From Nitrosococcus halophilus Nc 4 (lineage in GTDB: Bacteria > Pseudomonadota > Gammaproteobacteria > Nitrosococcales > Nitrosococcaceae), in contig NC_013960.1 in assembly GCF_000024725.1 (NCBI RefSeq), positions 3,148,001 through 3,212,000 of the forward strand: a DNA stretch of 64,000 bases. The letters are read 5' to 3'. The notes below the pieces were generated by a model. The model was not told where the DNA came from. It saw nothing but the letters and a program-made list of their open reading frames with translations, and searched no databases. Shown in pieces: positions 1 to 9,212 of the stretch. The position numbers and the translations under genes are program-made. How positions within the stretch are numbered: position 1 is the stretch's first letter; every line of letters begins with the position of its first letter.

Positions 1-200
1 CCAGGGTTAAAATTTAGCTCGTTGGAGAGCCATGTCAAAATGGCATTGTTTTGTCCCTGGCTCGCCGCTTTGGGAATTCTCCTCTAACAAGGGGAATTGG
101 TTACTACTCGGGCTTCTAGATTTCCCCAAATAAGGCCGAGTGTGGTCCCCAACCCGGCCTGCAACAGCCTTCGTCTGCTGATCCTCTTTGGCAGTGACAT
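1..200 (-). pseudogene. Truncated Tat-signal exported protein with in-frame amber codon
   Basis: An ATG at 200 is preceded by an ideal Shine-Dalgarno (aaggag, about 10 nt away) and lies 28 nt after the stop of the ATPase gene. The first 38 codons encode a twin-arginine-like signal (SRRRLLQAG followed by a hydrophobic stretch GLGTTLGLIWG), as in substrates of the Tat exporter. A TAG at 84-86 ends this frame, but the same frame then stays open to the window edge (about 27 more codons). I read this as the 5' part of an exported-protein gene carrying a nonsense mutation, or a recoded stop. The mature function cannot be told. The gene continues, if at all, beyond position 1. Confidence 0.45.
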
Positions 201-228
201 GGTTGATATCTTCTCCTTGTTGAGCCCA

Positions 229-2187
229 CTAAGGTTGATTTGCCTCCTGCCGTGCTTGAACCCGTTGTAGAGCGGTACGCAGGGCAAAATCATCAGGAAA
301 GATGCTCAAGGCCCGTTTATAATAAACAGTGGCCAGATCCAATTGCTTTTGATTTTCGGCCTTCAGACCCCAATTAACATAATAATCGCGAATCCGCTGA
401 AGGCCTTTGGCAACCTCCGAGTGATTGGGTACCATTTTTAATATTTTAGTATAGGTTTCGTAAGCGTTGTCGCCTTCTGGGGTCGTAAGCTTGAAATCAG
501 CCTCTTGCTGTTTAGCCTGCTTTAGGAGTAGAGCGATTCGCTGTGTTTGTGATGGCTGAACAGGGTTTTTTTTGGGGTTGGCCTCAGGCATTGGGGTATT
601 TTGATCTTGTTGCTGTTCCTTTTGCTGTAGAAGGGGCTCGGTTTCCCCTTCTGAAGAGGTTTCGTCCTTTTCCCGGTCAAGCTGGGAGGTGGCGGCGGGT
701 GGTTGTGCTATTGGCGCCGGTAGCACGCTGGTGTCTAGGGGAGGTGGAGTTTGTGTAGAATCCGCCTGGGGTTCAGAATAAGAGGCCATAGTCTCTTGAA
801 TTTCTTGATGGATACTGGCCTCACCTTCTTCGCTGCCAGCATTGACTGCTAGCGCGGTTTCATCTCCGTTTTTCTCCAGTGAGGGAGGGAGTATTTGATT
901 CGCAGCGATTTCAATTTCCCCAAGAGATTCTTCAGCTTTTTCCTCAGCCAGGTTTTCTGCTTTATTAGTAGTGCCTTTAAACAGCTCAGTGAATTCAGCG
1001 GCTGAGGGAAGAGAAGTTCTGCCTGGAGCCAATATCAACAGGTAAAAGCTAGCGATTATGAGGACGGCTGTGGCTCCCAAAGCGATGGCCATTTGTGTTT
1101 TTTTTCCACTGATACGCAGGTCCTGTCGGGAGGAGGTAACGTCCTGGTGGGGTTGAGTAATATTTTTCGGCGTTGATGTCCCCTCTGCCAAATCATCCTT
1201 GGGTAAAGGGGTGATGGGAGGGAGTCGACTCTCATCCTGAGCTGGGGTGTCCTCTTCCCTTGGCTCTGTGGAGGTGGGAGGCGTTGCAGTCGCCTGGTGG
1301 TTGTGGGGTAGGGGCTTTTCTGTTTTGGGTGAGAAAGCCGCTTCAATTCCTTTGGCCAAGGGCGGATTGCCGGAGGGATTCTCATTACCTAGGGCTAGCC
1401 ACAGCCCCTGGGCGACCTCGTCGATTATCTGGGGAGAAATGAGTTTTTTATCAATGAGGCTGGCCTCTAGAAGGGCTGCATCGCAGAGACGGTTAATAAG
1501 CCGGGGAATGCCGTGGGAGATCTCTGCTAGGCGGGCTATCGCTTCTGGGCTAAAGGGACTCTTATTAGCATAACCGGCTTGGCGCAGGCGAAGGTCAATA
1601 TAGGGACTGATTTGATCCGCAAGCAGAGGGAGGAGGGAATACCCTTTTACTACATCTTGATTTTTGAGCAATAAACTCAGGTGTTCGGAGGCATTATTCC
1701 GAACGGCTAATACAATGAAGAAGGGCGGGATTATAGTTTCCGCAGGATTGGTTAGCTTAAAAAGGGCTTGCACCGCTTCTTGGGAAAGGCTGTCTGCTTC
1801 ATCCACCAGGATGATTAACCGCTTTCCTGTTTGAGAAATATCCTGTCCAAAGGCCTCTAGGGCCGAGAGTCTGCCATTAACAGAGGGGTCTTTAGCAATG
1901 ATATCAAATTGATTCTGTATAAAGGCTAGAAGCTCTTCAAGGGGCAGCTTGGGATTGCTAATAAAGATAACCGGATAAGTTTTTCCGAGCTGCTCCATAA
2001 AGCGAGTCAACAGAAGTGTCTTTCCGACTCCGGGAGGGCCGGAGATTACCGCCATACGGAGAGTGCTAATAAGGCCTTCAAGTAGACGTTTGCTGACTAA
2101 CTTGTGAAAAGGGGCTGGGAAGAAATAATGGGGATCCGGCACTAATCGAAATGGATGATCCTTAAGCCCAAAATAGTGTGTATACAT
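229..2187 (-). CDS. ExeA/MshM-like AAA ATPase with TM segment and C-terminal TPR region
   Basis: 652 aa. The N-terminal opening (YFGLKDHPFRLVPDP) is typical of the ExeA/GspA family of ATPases that help assemble secretion or pilus machinery at the envelope. Walker A is GPPGVGKT (residues 50-57) and Walker B is LIILVDEAD (124-132), giving a complete AAA domain to about residue 270. An acidic, proline-rich linker surrounds one membrane segment at about 365-387. The last 80 residues look like TPR helices (VYYKRALSIFPDD). Known family members act with a peptidoglycan-binding partner, which is not visible here. The following small Tat-signal ORF may be co-transcribed. Partner and substrate are unknown. 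Confidence 0.85.
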   Translation of the reverse strand: MYTHYFGLKDHPFRLVPDPHYFFPAPFHKLVSKRLLEGLISTLRMAVISGPPGVGKTLLLTRFMEQLGKTYPVIFISNPKLPLEELLAFIQNQFDIIAKDPSVNGRLSALEAFGQDISQTGKRLIILVDEADSLSQEAVQALFKLTNPAETIIPPFFIVLAVRNNASEHLSLLLKNQDVVKGYSLLPLLADQISPYIDLRLRQAGYANKSPFSPEAIARLAEISHGIPRLINRLCDAALLEASLIDKKLISPQIIDEVAQGLWLALGNENPSGNPPLAKGIEAAFSPKTEKPLPHNHQATATPPTSTEPREEDTPAQDESRLPPITPLPKDDLAEGTSTPKNITQPHQDVTSSRQDLRISGKKTQMAIALGATAVLIIASFYLLILAPGRTSLPSAAEFTELFKGTTNKAENLAEEKAEESLGEIEIAANQILPPSLEKNGDETALAVNAGSEEGEASIHQEIQETMASYSEPQADSTQTPPPLDTSVLPAPIAQPPAATSQLDREKDETSSEGETEPLLQQKEQQQDQNTPMPEANPKKNPVQPSQTQRIALLLKQAKQQEADFKLTTPEGDNAYETYTKILKMVPNHSEVAKGLQRIRDYYVNWGLKAENQKQLDLATVYYKRALSIFPDDFALRTALQRVQARQEANQP

Positions 2188-2369
2188 AACCTTCTATAGT
2201 GACCGTGAAAAAGTTACTGCGGTGATAAAGAGATATTTGGCTTGAGGAAATAGCCTGATTAAATGTAGCAGTATTAGATGCAAATTGGGATAAAAAAGGG
2301 AGTAATGCCATCTAAAATGGGTTATTTATAAATACGTAGACATATTTGAGTGAGAACAGCGTTCGTTCT

Positions 2370-2696
2370 ATGGAAATTCGTAATATTAATAGCGCTATTC
2401 CCAATACGCTCCCAGAAGAACTGTACACCCTGTTGCTGCAGGGGAATAGCTTTCGGCTAGAGCGTATTGTCTCGCGGGGACATTCAACGCCAGTGGGGAA
2501 ATGGCTTGATCAGGAGCAACATGAATGGGTGATTGTCCTTTGTGGCAGCGCTGGACTGTTGTTTGCCGGGGAACAGGAGCCGCGCATATTGCGCGCTGGA
2601 GATTATGTCCATATTCCGGCCCGTTGCCAACACCGGGTTGCGTGGACCGATCCGGTGGAGGATACAGTCTGGTTAGCTTTCTATTATAATTCATGA
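2370..2696 (+). CDS. Cupin-domain protein
   Basis: 108 aa from ATG 2370; a TTG at 2346 would add eight residues, and neither has a strong ribosome site. A single small beta-barrel cupin is indicated by the sequence HEWVIVLCGSAGLLF, followed by a glycine turn (LRAGDYVHIPARCQHRV) with the usual second-motif histidines. The possible metal ligands are His and Glu in the first motif and His in the second. The reaction is unknown, as cupins of this size include isomerases, dioxygenases and pure binding proteins. The stop codon overlaps the next start by 4 nt (ATGA), so the two genes are likely translationally coupled. It is divergent from the ATPase gene. Confidence 0.75.
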   Translation: MEIRNINSAIPNTLPEELYTLLLQGNSFRLERIVSRGHSTPVGKWLDQEQHEWVIVLCGSAGLLFAGEQEPRILRAGDYVHIPARCQHRVAWTDPVEDTVWLAFYYNS

Positions 2697-3979
2697 GGCA
2701 GTACCAATCCTATACTGGATTAGTCAATATATTTGTACTGGCCGTTTTCCTACCATTGGCAATAGCCCAGGCTGGAAGTAGTCACTTGGGGAATTTAACC
2801 GCTATAGAGACCGCCGGTAAAGCGATGGACAGGCTTCCCTTGCTGAGTCCTGAGGTCGGGGAAAAGGAGGGAGGTAAATTTTGGCGCTTTCTACTTACAG
2901 AAGAGCGCAAGGCAACCTCAACCCTTTATCTGCCGGATCAGTGGAGGCGGGCCACAACGCCTGAGTTAGCGCTAGGTCGCGACTATGCCTGGAATTTAGA
3001 GGCAGATGCCAAGCTGTTTTCGGACCAGCTACGCTTATATGGCAAGTATGGATGGACTCGCTATCATAGGGATCCTTTCGCAGTTGTACCCATCCAAGAC
3101 GATAGTGCTTACAAACTGCAATTGAGCTATCAGCCCTTGCAGACCAGCTCCTTTTTTGGAACCCCCTTGAATTGGAATATGGGGGTGATGCATAACCGGG
3201 TGGGGGATTTTTTTGGAAGCCCCGCCGAACCTGCTGGAGATCAGGGAGTGTCCCTGTGGAAAGGGTTCACCCACTTGGATTGGCAGGGACTAGTACTTGA
3301 TACTTCGGCGATCCAAGAGGCCCATAACCGTGGGAGCTCTTCTTTTCGAGCGCCGCAGCAAATTCATCGTATTCAACTAAAGGGGCAATATCAGTTTCAT
3401 CACTTTGAGTTGCCCTTGTGGCTAGGCCTGTCTAGTCTTGGTATGAAGTTCTCTAGAGAGCGCGCTGAGGGGGGGGAGCGGCTATCTTCCAAGGCTGAGT
3501 TTAAGGCTAATTTTTCCTACCAGGACTGGAACTGGAACCTCAGCCAACGTCTGAATTGGGATGAGCTTGAAACCATGGCGGCAGAGCCTGATTACTTGGC
3601 TGTCACTGCCGCAGAGGTTCGCCTCAAACTGCTTAGCAACGGCCTGAGCTTAGCGCCTATTCTCCATTATCAGCGCCGCGATGCTGATAATGGTGCTAAC
3701 GAACAATTATCAATAGGGGTCGATAGCCGTGCTGTATTCCTTCCAGAACGTTTCGAGGGGCAATTCCGAGTGGCAGTGAAACAAGACTGGAATAGGGCAA
3801 GCTTGAAACGCACCTACACGACTAGCGGTAACTTGGATTGGCGACTCACTCGTCCTAAGGCTCAGATTCCCGCAGTACGCCTATATCTTGAAGGACGTTA
3901 TCAAGCTATTGCCGATAAAATACACCGTATTGATTTTACTGAAGATTATCGAGTCCTTTTGGGGATTGCCTTGGACTAA
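2693..3979 (+). CDS. Exported protein of unknown function, possible outer-membrane barrel
   Basis: 428 aa. It begins with a cleavable signal peptide (hydrophobic FVLAVFLPLAIAQAG, cleavage near AQA). The mature part is rich in alternating aromatic and polar residues with repeated short strands (for example RLYGKYGWTRYH, NWNLSQRLNWDEL, LRLYLEGRYQ-like stretches), which suggests an outer-membrane or periplasmic beta structure. I recognise no named domain. Its start overlaps the cupin gene by 4 nt, so the two are probably expressed together. It may be a porin-like or surface protein, but the C-terminus (GIALD) lacks the classical final phenylalanine of autonomous barrels, so this stays inference. 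Confidence 0.7.
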   Translation: MRQYQSYTGLVNIFVLAVFLPLAIAQAGSSHLGNLTAIETAGKAMDRLPLLSPEVGEKEGGKFWRFLLTEERKATSTLYLPDQWRRATTPELALGRDYAWNLEADAKLFSDQLRLYGKYGWTRYHRDPFAVVPIQDDSAYKLQLSYQPLQTSSFFGTPLNWNMGVMHNRVGDFFGSPAEPAGDQGVSLWKGFTHLDWQGLVLDTSAIQEAHNRGSSSFRAPQQIHRIQLKGQYQFHHFELPLWLGLSSLGMKFSRERAEGGERLSSKAEFKANFSYQDWNWNLSQRLNWDELETMAAEPDYLAVTAAEVRLKLLSNGLSLAPILHYQRRDADNGANEQLSIGVDSRAVFLPERFEGQFRVAVKQDWNRASLKRTYTTSGNLDWRLTRPKAQIPAVRLYLEGRYQAIADKIHRIDFTEDYRVLLGIALD

Positions 3980-4020
3980 GCGGGAGGTGATGCAGCTTTA
4001 TCTGGTGGGAAGCAAATATT

Positions 4021-4746
4021 ATGCACACGATACCTAGAGCGCCCGGCGTTGTTCGGCTTATCGTGGGATTAACCAGTTTGGCTATCCTCGGTTCGGTTAT
4101 GCTGACAGCATTGGGCTTTTTATTGCTGAAGCGGGCGATAGAGGTCGAAATTCTCCTGATTACGGCGGTGGTGGTGGCTCTGGTGGTGCCTTTGCTTATT
4201 CTTGTTTTTTTTAGGCTAATTTTTGCGGGAAATAGGGAGCATGGGGGGCGACGGTTAGCCATTAAGGAGCTTTGGTCTCAGGCATTTAATTGCCGGTATT
4301 TGCTCCAGCAAGCCGAGATAACCTTGGTTCAAGCAAAGCGTGGAAGCACCACTTTCTCGTTGCTATTGCTCGAGATAGATAACCTTAAGGAAATAAAGGA
4401 GATTTATGGTTTTTCGGCGGCTGAGCGGGTATTGCAGGCCCTAGCCCAGGCTGGTCTAGAGATTGTCCGCTCCAGTGATGTGATAGCCCGCTGCAGCGAT
4501 GAGAAGTTTATGATGTTTTTGCCGGAGACGGGTACGGAAGAGGCGCTCATTATTGCCCATCGGATACGCCATGTGCTTTCCCAAGTCCCGGTGATTATTG
4601 GCAATACCTTAATCAGTTTCACCGTGAGTATTGGGGTTGCCGCCTATGATGAAAATACGGTCACCATTGATCGTTTACTGCGCCGCGTAGGTCAGGCCCT
4701 TTATAACGCCAAGCAACATGGGTCTAACCGGGTGGAAGTCGGTTAG
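4021..4746 (+). CDS. Membrane GGDEF-family protein with degenerate active site
   Basis: 241 aa. Two membrane segments (about 11-35 and 44-66) precede a GGDEF fold (about 105-238). The fold is recognisable from LLLEIDNLKEIKEIYG, which contains the metal-type Asp120, and from SIGVAAYDENTVTIDRLLRRVGQALYNAKQHGSNRV. The signature loop reads SDEKF (159-163) where active diguanylate cyclases have GGDEF, so synthesis of cyclic di-GMP is doubtful. The inhibitory-site motif RxxD is intact (RSSD, 150-153), exactly five residues upstream. This fits a membrane receptor for cyclic di-GMP rather than an enzyme. It stands alone after the cupin pair and has no obvious effector neighbour. Confidence 0.85.
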   Translation: MHTIPRAPGVVRLIVGLTSLAILGSVMLTALGFLLLKRAIEVEILLITAVVVALVVPLLILVFFRLIFAGNREHGGRRLAIKELWSQAFNCRYLLQQAEITLVQAKRGSTTFSLLLLEIDNLKEIKEIYGFSAAERVLQALAQAGLEIVRSSDVIARCSDEKFMMFLPETGTEEALIIAHRIRHVLSQVPVIIGNTLISFTVSIGVAAYDENTVTIDRLLRRVGQALYNAKQHGSNRVEVG

Positions 4747-4869
4747 CTGAAAGCAACGCCATCAGATCAAGCCAAGAGAACAAGCAGCAAAGGCTAAATT
4801 GGCCTATGCTTATTTTAGGTGAATTATAAGGAGAAAGGAGGGCCTATAACATACCCTCGAGCTATCCCC

Positions 4870-7626
4870 ATGTTGCAAAGATCCCAAGCCTATTCAAGTG
4901 AATTATCTACCTTGGTTCAATTTGTTGATGACCTTTCATCTTCTGAGGAAAAGCAGGCGTTACTGGCCTTAACCAAGGAAGGAGAACAGGCTTGGTCCTA
5001 TGCCTCCCTCGCCCATCAAGTTGAATTTTTAGCCCGCGGTCTCAAGCAAGTGGGGATCGGCCCTGGAGAGGCGGTGGCGCTTTTGGCGGAAAGTCGCCCT
5101 GAAACTATTCTGGCTTGCCTGGCGGTGATCAAGACTGGGGCGATGATTGTTCCCTTGGATGCCCAGTTTGGTTCCCGGGTACTTGAATTCGTTTTGCAAG
5201 ATTGTGGAGCGGGTGTTCTTTTTACCACCGCCGAGCGTTTTGAGCGGGTAGCGCAACTTAAGCTAGACCGGGAAATCCGCCCTATTTTGCTAGATGCGGA
5301 GCCTAAGGACCCCCGTAGTTGGCAAGCCATCTCGACTAAAAGCGGCGGTGAATTTCCTTCGGTTTCTCCCTCCGAAACTGCGGCCTTATTTTATACTTCG
5401 GGAACCACCGGTGCTCCCAAAGGCGTTCCCCTTAGCCATGAGAATTTGGTTTTTCAACTCAATACCCTGCGTGCCGCAGACTTAGTTGCAGAGAAGGAAC
5501 GGGTACTACTTCCCCTGCCGTTGCATCATGTTTATCCTTTTGTCGTGGGCATGCTGGCGCCATTGGCCTTGGGGCTGACACTGGTGCTCCCCCAATCCCT
5601 TACGGGCCCCCAGATTATTCGTGCCTTGCGCCAAGGCCAGGTGACTTTTGTGGTGGGAGTGCCTCGTCTCTATAGTGCGCTGTATTCGGGAATTGAGTCC
5701 CAGTTGGCTGCTCGGGGGGTTATTTTGGGGCAGCTTTTCAAAGCCATAATCCGTTGTTTGGTTGGGTTGCAACGACGTTTCTCGTGGAATTTGGGTAGAG
5801 GGTTGCTGCGACCCCTCCATCGACAATTGGCCCCTCAACTCCGGAAGATGGCCTCAGGGGGCGCAGCCCTTAACCCGGAGCTTGCCTGGAAACTCCAAGG
5901 ACTCGGTTGGCAAATCGCCATCGGTTATGGGTTGACGGAAACTTCGCCCCTGTTGACTTTAAATCCACTGGGCACCAGGAAGCCCGATAGTGTCGGGAAA
6001 CCCATTCCGGGAGTGGAGATCCGGATCGATACTTCAGCTGCCCCTGGAGAAGGACAGCGGGTGCCAGGCAATGAAAAAGGCAGCACTTATCCAGTAGGAG
6101 AAATTTTGGCCCGTGGGCCAGGGGTATTTGCTGGCTATCATCATCTTCCTGAGAAAACCCAGGAAGCTTTTGTCGAGGGTTGGTTTCGGACAGGGGATTT
6201 GGGGTATTTTGATGAGGCAGGTTACCTTTATCTCCTTGGCCGGGTCTCTACCCTTCTGGTAACAGAAGGTGGAGAAAATATTCAGCCTGAGGAAGTGGAA
6301 GAGTCCTATCAAGCTAATCCCCTGATTCGAGAGATGGGGGTGCTACAACGGGAAGGGCGGCTGGTGGCGGTGATTGTTCCAGAACTCAGCGAGATACGCC
6401 GCCAGGGGATAAGCGATAGGGATCAAGCCATTCGAAAGGCCTTGGCCCAGGTCTCGAAACAACTTCCCAGTTATCAGCATCTTTCTGATTATGTCCTGAG
6501 CCGGGACCCATTGCCCCGGACTCGTTTGGGCAAAATACGGCGGCATCTGCTTGCCCAATATTTTGACAAGGCAAGAGAGGCGGGTCAGGCTCCAGAGGTG
6601 AAGACAGCCGGGCCGCTGCCACTAGAGGAAATGTCAGACCAGGATCAGGCGCTGTTGGAAAATCCAGCGTCGCGGCGGGTATGGGAATGGTTGGCGGAAC
6701 GTTACGGCCATCGCCATTTAACCCCGGAGACCAGTCCTGGCTTGGAGCTGGGAGTCGATTCTTTGGAATGGCTCAATTTGTCTTTCGAAATCCGTGAACG
6801 TACTGGGATTGAGTTAGGCGAGGAGGCCATTGGCCGGATCGAGACGGTTCGCGATCTCCTGCAAGAGGTGGCGGAGGCCTCGGAAGCCACCACCCCAGCG
6901 ACGGCTCCCGAGGCGTTTTTAGAGCATCCAGAAGAGGCGCTCAGTGAGAGTCAACGCCGCTGGCTCCGACCTTTGGGACCGGTCGGTTCTCAGGTGTCTA
7001 GAATCCTCTTTGGGTTAAACCGGCTATTCATGCGCAGCTTATTCCGTCTTCAAGTGAACGGTCTAGAGCAGGTTTCGGGGCAAAGCCAATTTGTCATCAT
7101 CCCCAACCATTGCAGTTATCTTGATCCCTTTTTGTTGGCTGCCGCCTTAGGTTCCCACCGTCTCCACCGAACTTACTGGGGGGGATGGGCTGGAGCGGCT
7201 TTTAGAACTCCTTTCCAGCGCCTGGGTAGTCGATTCGCTGGCGCTATCCCCATTGATCCTGAAAAAGGAGTGCTTTCAAGTTTAGCCCTGGGGGCGGCAG
7301 TGCTCAAGGGGCAGAAGAACCTGGTTTGGTTTCCTGAAGGCGGACGCTCAGTCGATGGTAAACTTCAGCCCTTTAAACCTGGCATTGGCCTGCTGCTAGA
7401 ACATTTCTCGGTTCCCGTGGTGCCCGTGGTTATTCAAGGTTCCCATGAGGCGCTTCCCGTGGGAAAACGGCTCCCCCGGCTGCGCACCTCTATTACTATC
7501 TCTTTCAGTGAACCGCTCGATCCCCGGGCGCTGGCCCAGGAGGGAGAGGGGGATAGGGCTTATCAACGAATCACACAGGCTTTGCATGATCATATTGCAA
7601 GGCGTCTTGGTGAGAGATTGAAATAG
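4870..7626 (+). CDS. Fused AMP-dependent acyl ligase / acyl-carrier domain / PlsC-type acyltransferase
   Basis: 918 aa from ATG 4870; an upstream GTG (4819) would add 17 residues, and no site has a well-placed ribosome site. Domain order: AMP-binding ligase (P-loop YTSGTTGAPKGVPLSH near 175-190; GYGLTETSP; C-terminal LPRTRLGKIRR), then a carrier domain with the phosphopantetheine serine in LGVDSLEW, then a lysophospholipid acyltransferase (NHCSYLD = HX4D motif, and FPEGGRS). The fusion could activate a fatty acid, load it on its own carrier arm and pass it to a lysophospholipid. E. coli Aas fuses acyltransferase and ligase in the opposite order and without a carrier. The substrate is unknown. 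Confidence 0.85.
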   Translation: MLQRSQAYSSELSTLVQFVDDLSSSEEKQALLALTKEGEQAWSYASLAHQVEFLARGLKQVGIGPGEAVALLAESRPETILACLAVIKTGAMIVPLDAQFGSRVLEFVLQDCGAGVLFTTAERFERVAQLKLDREIRPILLDAEPKDPRSWQAISTKSGGEFPSVSPSETAALFYTSGTTGAPKGVPLSHENLVFQLNTLRAADLVAEKERVLLPLPLHHVYPFVVGMLAPLALGLTLVLPQSLTGPQIIRALRQGQVTFVVGVPRLYSALYSGIESQLAARGVILGQLFKAIIRCLVGLQRRFSWNLGRGLLRPLHRQLAPQLRKMASGGAALNPELAWKLQGLGWQIAIGYGLTETSPLLTLNPLGTRKPDSVGKPIPGVEIRIDTSAAPGEGQRVPGNEKGSTYPVGEILARGPGVFAGYHHLPEKTQEAFVEGWFRTGDLGYFDEAGYLYLLGRVSTLLVTEGGENIQPEEVEESYQANPLIREMGVLQREGRLVAVIVPELSEIRRQGISDRDQAIRKALAQVSKQLPSYQHLSDYVLSRDPLPRTRLGKIRRHLLAQYFDKAREAGQAPEVKTAGPLPLEEMSDQDQALLENPASRRVWEWLAERYGHRHLTPETSPGLELGVDSLEWLNLSFEIRERTGIELGEEAIGRIETVRDLLQEVAEASEATTPATAPEAFLEHPEEALSESQRRWLRPLGPVGSQVSRILFGLNRLFMRSLFRLQVNGLEQVSGQSQFVIIPNHCSYLDPFLLAAALGSHRLHRTYWGGWAGAAFRTPFQRLGSRFAGAIPIDPEKGVLSSLALGAAVLKGQKNLVWFPEGGRSVDGKLQPFKPGIGLLLEHFSVPVVPVVIQGSHEALPVGKRLPRLRTSITISFSEPLDPRALAQEGEGDRAYQRITQALHDHIARRLGERLK

Positions 7627-7656
7627 GAAGATGACAGGGGGTGGTAGTTAGGTCGT

Positions 7657-8211
7657 ATGGCCCGAATTATTGGTATTTCAGGGAGTTTGCGCAGGGGTTC
7701 GTTGAATGCTCTGCTGCTGAATGCGGCGGTTCAGGCTGCGCCCGAGGGCGTTTTCATCGCGGTGGCCTCCATTCGTGGTATCCCCCTTTATGATGGGGAC
7801 CTTGAAGCCTCGGAAGGAGTTCCTCGAGCGGTTGTTGCTTTGAAGGATAAAATTGCTGCTGCCGATGCTCTATTGCTAGTCACCCCGGAATATAACCACT
7901 CTCTTCCTGGTGTTTTTAAAAATGCGATTGATTGGCTTTCTCGGCCGCCAGGGGATATTTCCCGGGTTTTCCGGGGTAAACCCGTAACCTTGATGGGGGC
8001 TACTCCGGGAGGGATGGGCACAGCCTACTCGCAAACTGCTTGGCTGCCGGTTTTTCGCGCCTTGGGGATGCGCCCTTGGTTTGGTCGTTCACTGAATGTA
8101 TCCCAGGCCCATACCGTATTTGATGACTCAGGGGCGTTGTCCGATGGGCAACTCAGAGAGCGTCTTCAGGCTTTTGTGAAGGAGTACGCAGCTTTTGTCG
8201 CAGCCCAGTAA
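7657..8211 (+). CDS. NAD(P)H-dependent FMN reductase (ChrR/YieF family)
   Basis: 184 aa. It has the flavodoxin-like fold of NADPH-dependent FMN reductases: phosphate-binding loop GSLRRGSLN at the N-terminus and the family signature TPEYNHSLPGVFKNAIDW around residues 78-95. Members of this family reduce quinones, chromate or azo dyes with FMN and protect against redox stress. The actual substrate cannot be told. The protein is cytoplasmic with no signal peptide. It starts 30 nt after the acyl-ligase fusion and may belong to that transcript. It converges on the following minus-strand gene with only 14 nt between stops. Confidence 0.85.
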   Translation: MARIIGISGSLRRGSLNALLLNAAVQAAPEGVFIAVASIRGIPLYDGDLEASEGVPRAVVALKDKIAAADALLLVTPEYNHSLPGVFKNAIDWLSRPPGDISRVFRGKPVTLMGATPGGMGTAYSQTAWLPVFRALGMRPWFGRSLNVSQAHTVFDDSGALSDGQLRERLQAFVKEYAAFVAAQ

Positions 8212-8225
8212 GGGAGATGCAACCG

Positions 8226-9212
8226 TTAAGGAATCTGAGCCCGGCCAAGGGTGTTGGTGTCTGTACCGAACCAAAGGGTCTGGGAGGGTCTGTGGAAGTA
8301 CATGTGGCGTACGGTCCCGCCGCCGCTAGGAATGTCGGTGACGCTAAAGAAATTTTCGGTGGTGGGATCAAAGCCGACCAGGTGGTTGGGTAGGTGCCCC
8401 GTTTCTGCAAACCATAACCGATCCTGATCGTCAATGGCCATGCCATAAGGCCGGGCCTTCTTCCCCCCTGGCACCGCCCATTCCTGGATTTGGCCCGAGG
8501 TGGGATTTAGTTTCCCAAGATAGCCTTGGGCATAGTCTACATACCAGATACTTCCGTCCGAGGCTGCCGCGATACGCCGGGGGCGGGCTTTCTTCCGGGA
8601 TAAAGGGACTTCCTGAATGCGCATGTTTTCGGGATCGATCCAGCCTAATTTGTGGCTGCCGAATTCGGTGAACCACGGCCGATTTTGGTGATCGATGACA
8701 ATACCGTAGGGGCGAGCCCCTGGCGTAGGTACTGGAAGCAGTGTGATCTCACCACTCTTTGGCGCCAACTTGCCAACAAAATTACTCATTTGCACGGTAA
8801 ACCAGATCTGCTGTTGCTGATCGAACACTAGGGTATGGGGGTCATGGGCATTAGAGTCCGGTAAAACATATTTTTGGATCGCACCGCTTTGGGGATTTAA
8901 CTTGCCAATGTGGGCAGCCAGGTTACCGGCATACCAGACTGGCCCATCTTCGGCCACAATTAGGTTATGGGGGCCAGTGTCTTGCTCTAAAGGGTATTTT
9001 TTAAAATTGCCATTACCGGGATGGAGCGCAGCGATATAATCTCCCCGTTGGCCGACAAACCAGACTCGTCCCTGGGTATCAACAAAGGGATCGCGAGGAC
9101 GGGAGTCTTTCCAGGGAACGGGCCATTCGGTAATGGTCACTTCATTGGCGAATCCTGGTAGCTGCCAAATATTAAGTATCAATAATAGAACTAAGGACGC
9201 GTAATATCCCAT
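8226..9212 (-). CDS. Exported six-bladed beta-propeller, virginiamycin B lyase-like
   Basis: 328 aa with a signal peptide (LVLLLILNIWQLPGFA). A unit of about 42-45 residues repeats along the chain: a glycine/proline loop such as ARPYGIVIDHQNRPWFTE followed by GKLNP or GWIDP. This is the streptogramin-lyase (Vgb) propeller pattern. True Vgb opens streptogramin B antibiotics, but most exported relatives are sugar- or lactone-binding propellers of unknown role, so I do not assign resistance. The start has a good ribosome site (ggggag, 8 nt upstream). It is alone on its strand and faces the AT-rich spacer 9213-9799, where its promoter must lie. Confidence 0.8.
   Translation of the reverse strand: MGYYASLVLLLILNIWQLPGFANEVTITEWPVPWKDSRPRDPFVDTQGRVWFVGQRGDYIAALHPGNGNFKKYPLEQDTGPHNLIVAEDGPVWYAGNLAAHIGKLNPQSGAIQKYVLPDSNAHDPHTLVFDQQQQIWFTVQMSNFVGKLAPKSGEITLLPVPTPGARPYGIVIDHQNRPWFTEFGSHKLGWIDPENMRIQEVPLSRKKARPRRIAAASDGSIWYVDYAQGYLGKLNPTSGQIQEWAVPGGKKARPYGMAIDDQDRLWFAETGHLPNHLVGFDPTTENFFSVTDIPSGGGTVRHMYFHRPSQTLWFGTDTNTLGRAQIP

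Noticed and set aside
8226-9212. Antibiotic resistance by virginiamycin B lyase
   Set aside because: The propeller fold is widespread in exported proteins; sequence alone does not show the lyase function.
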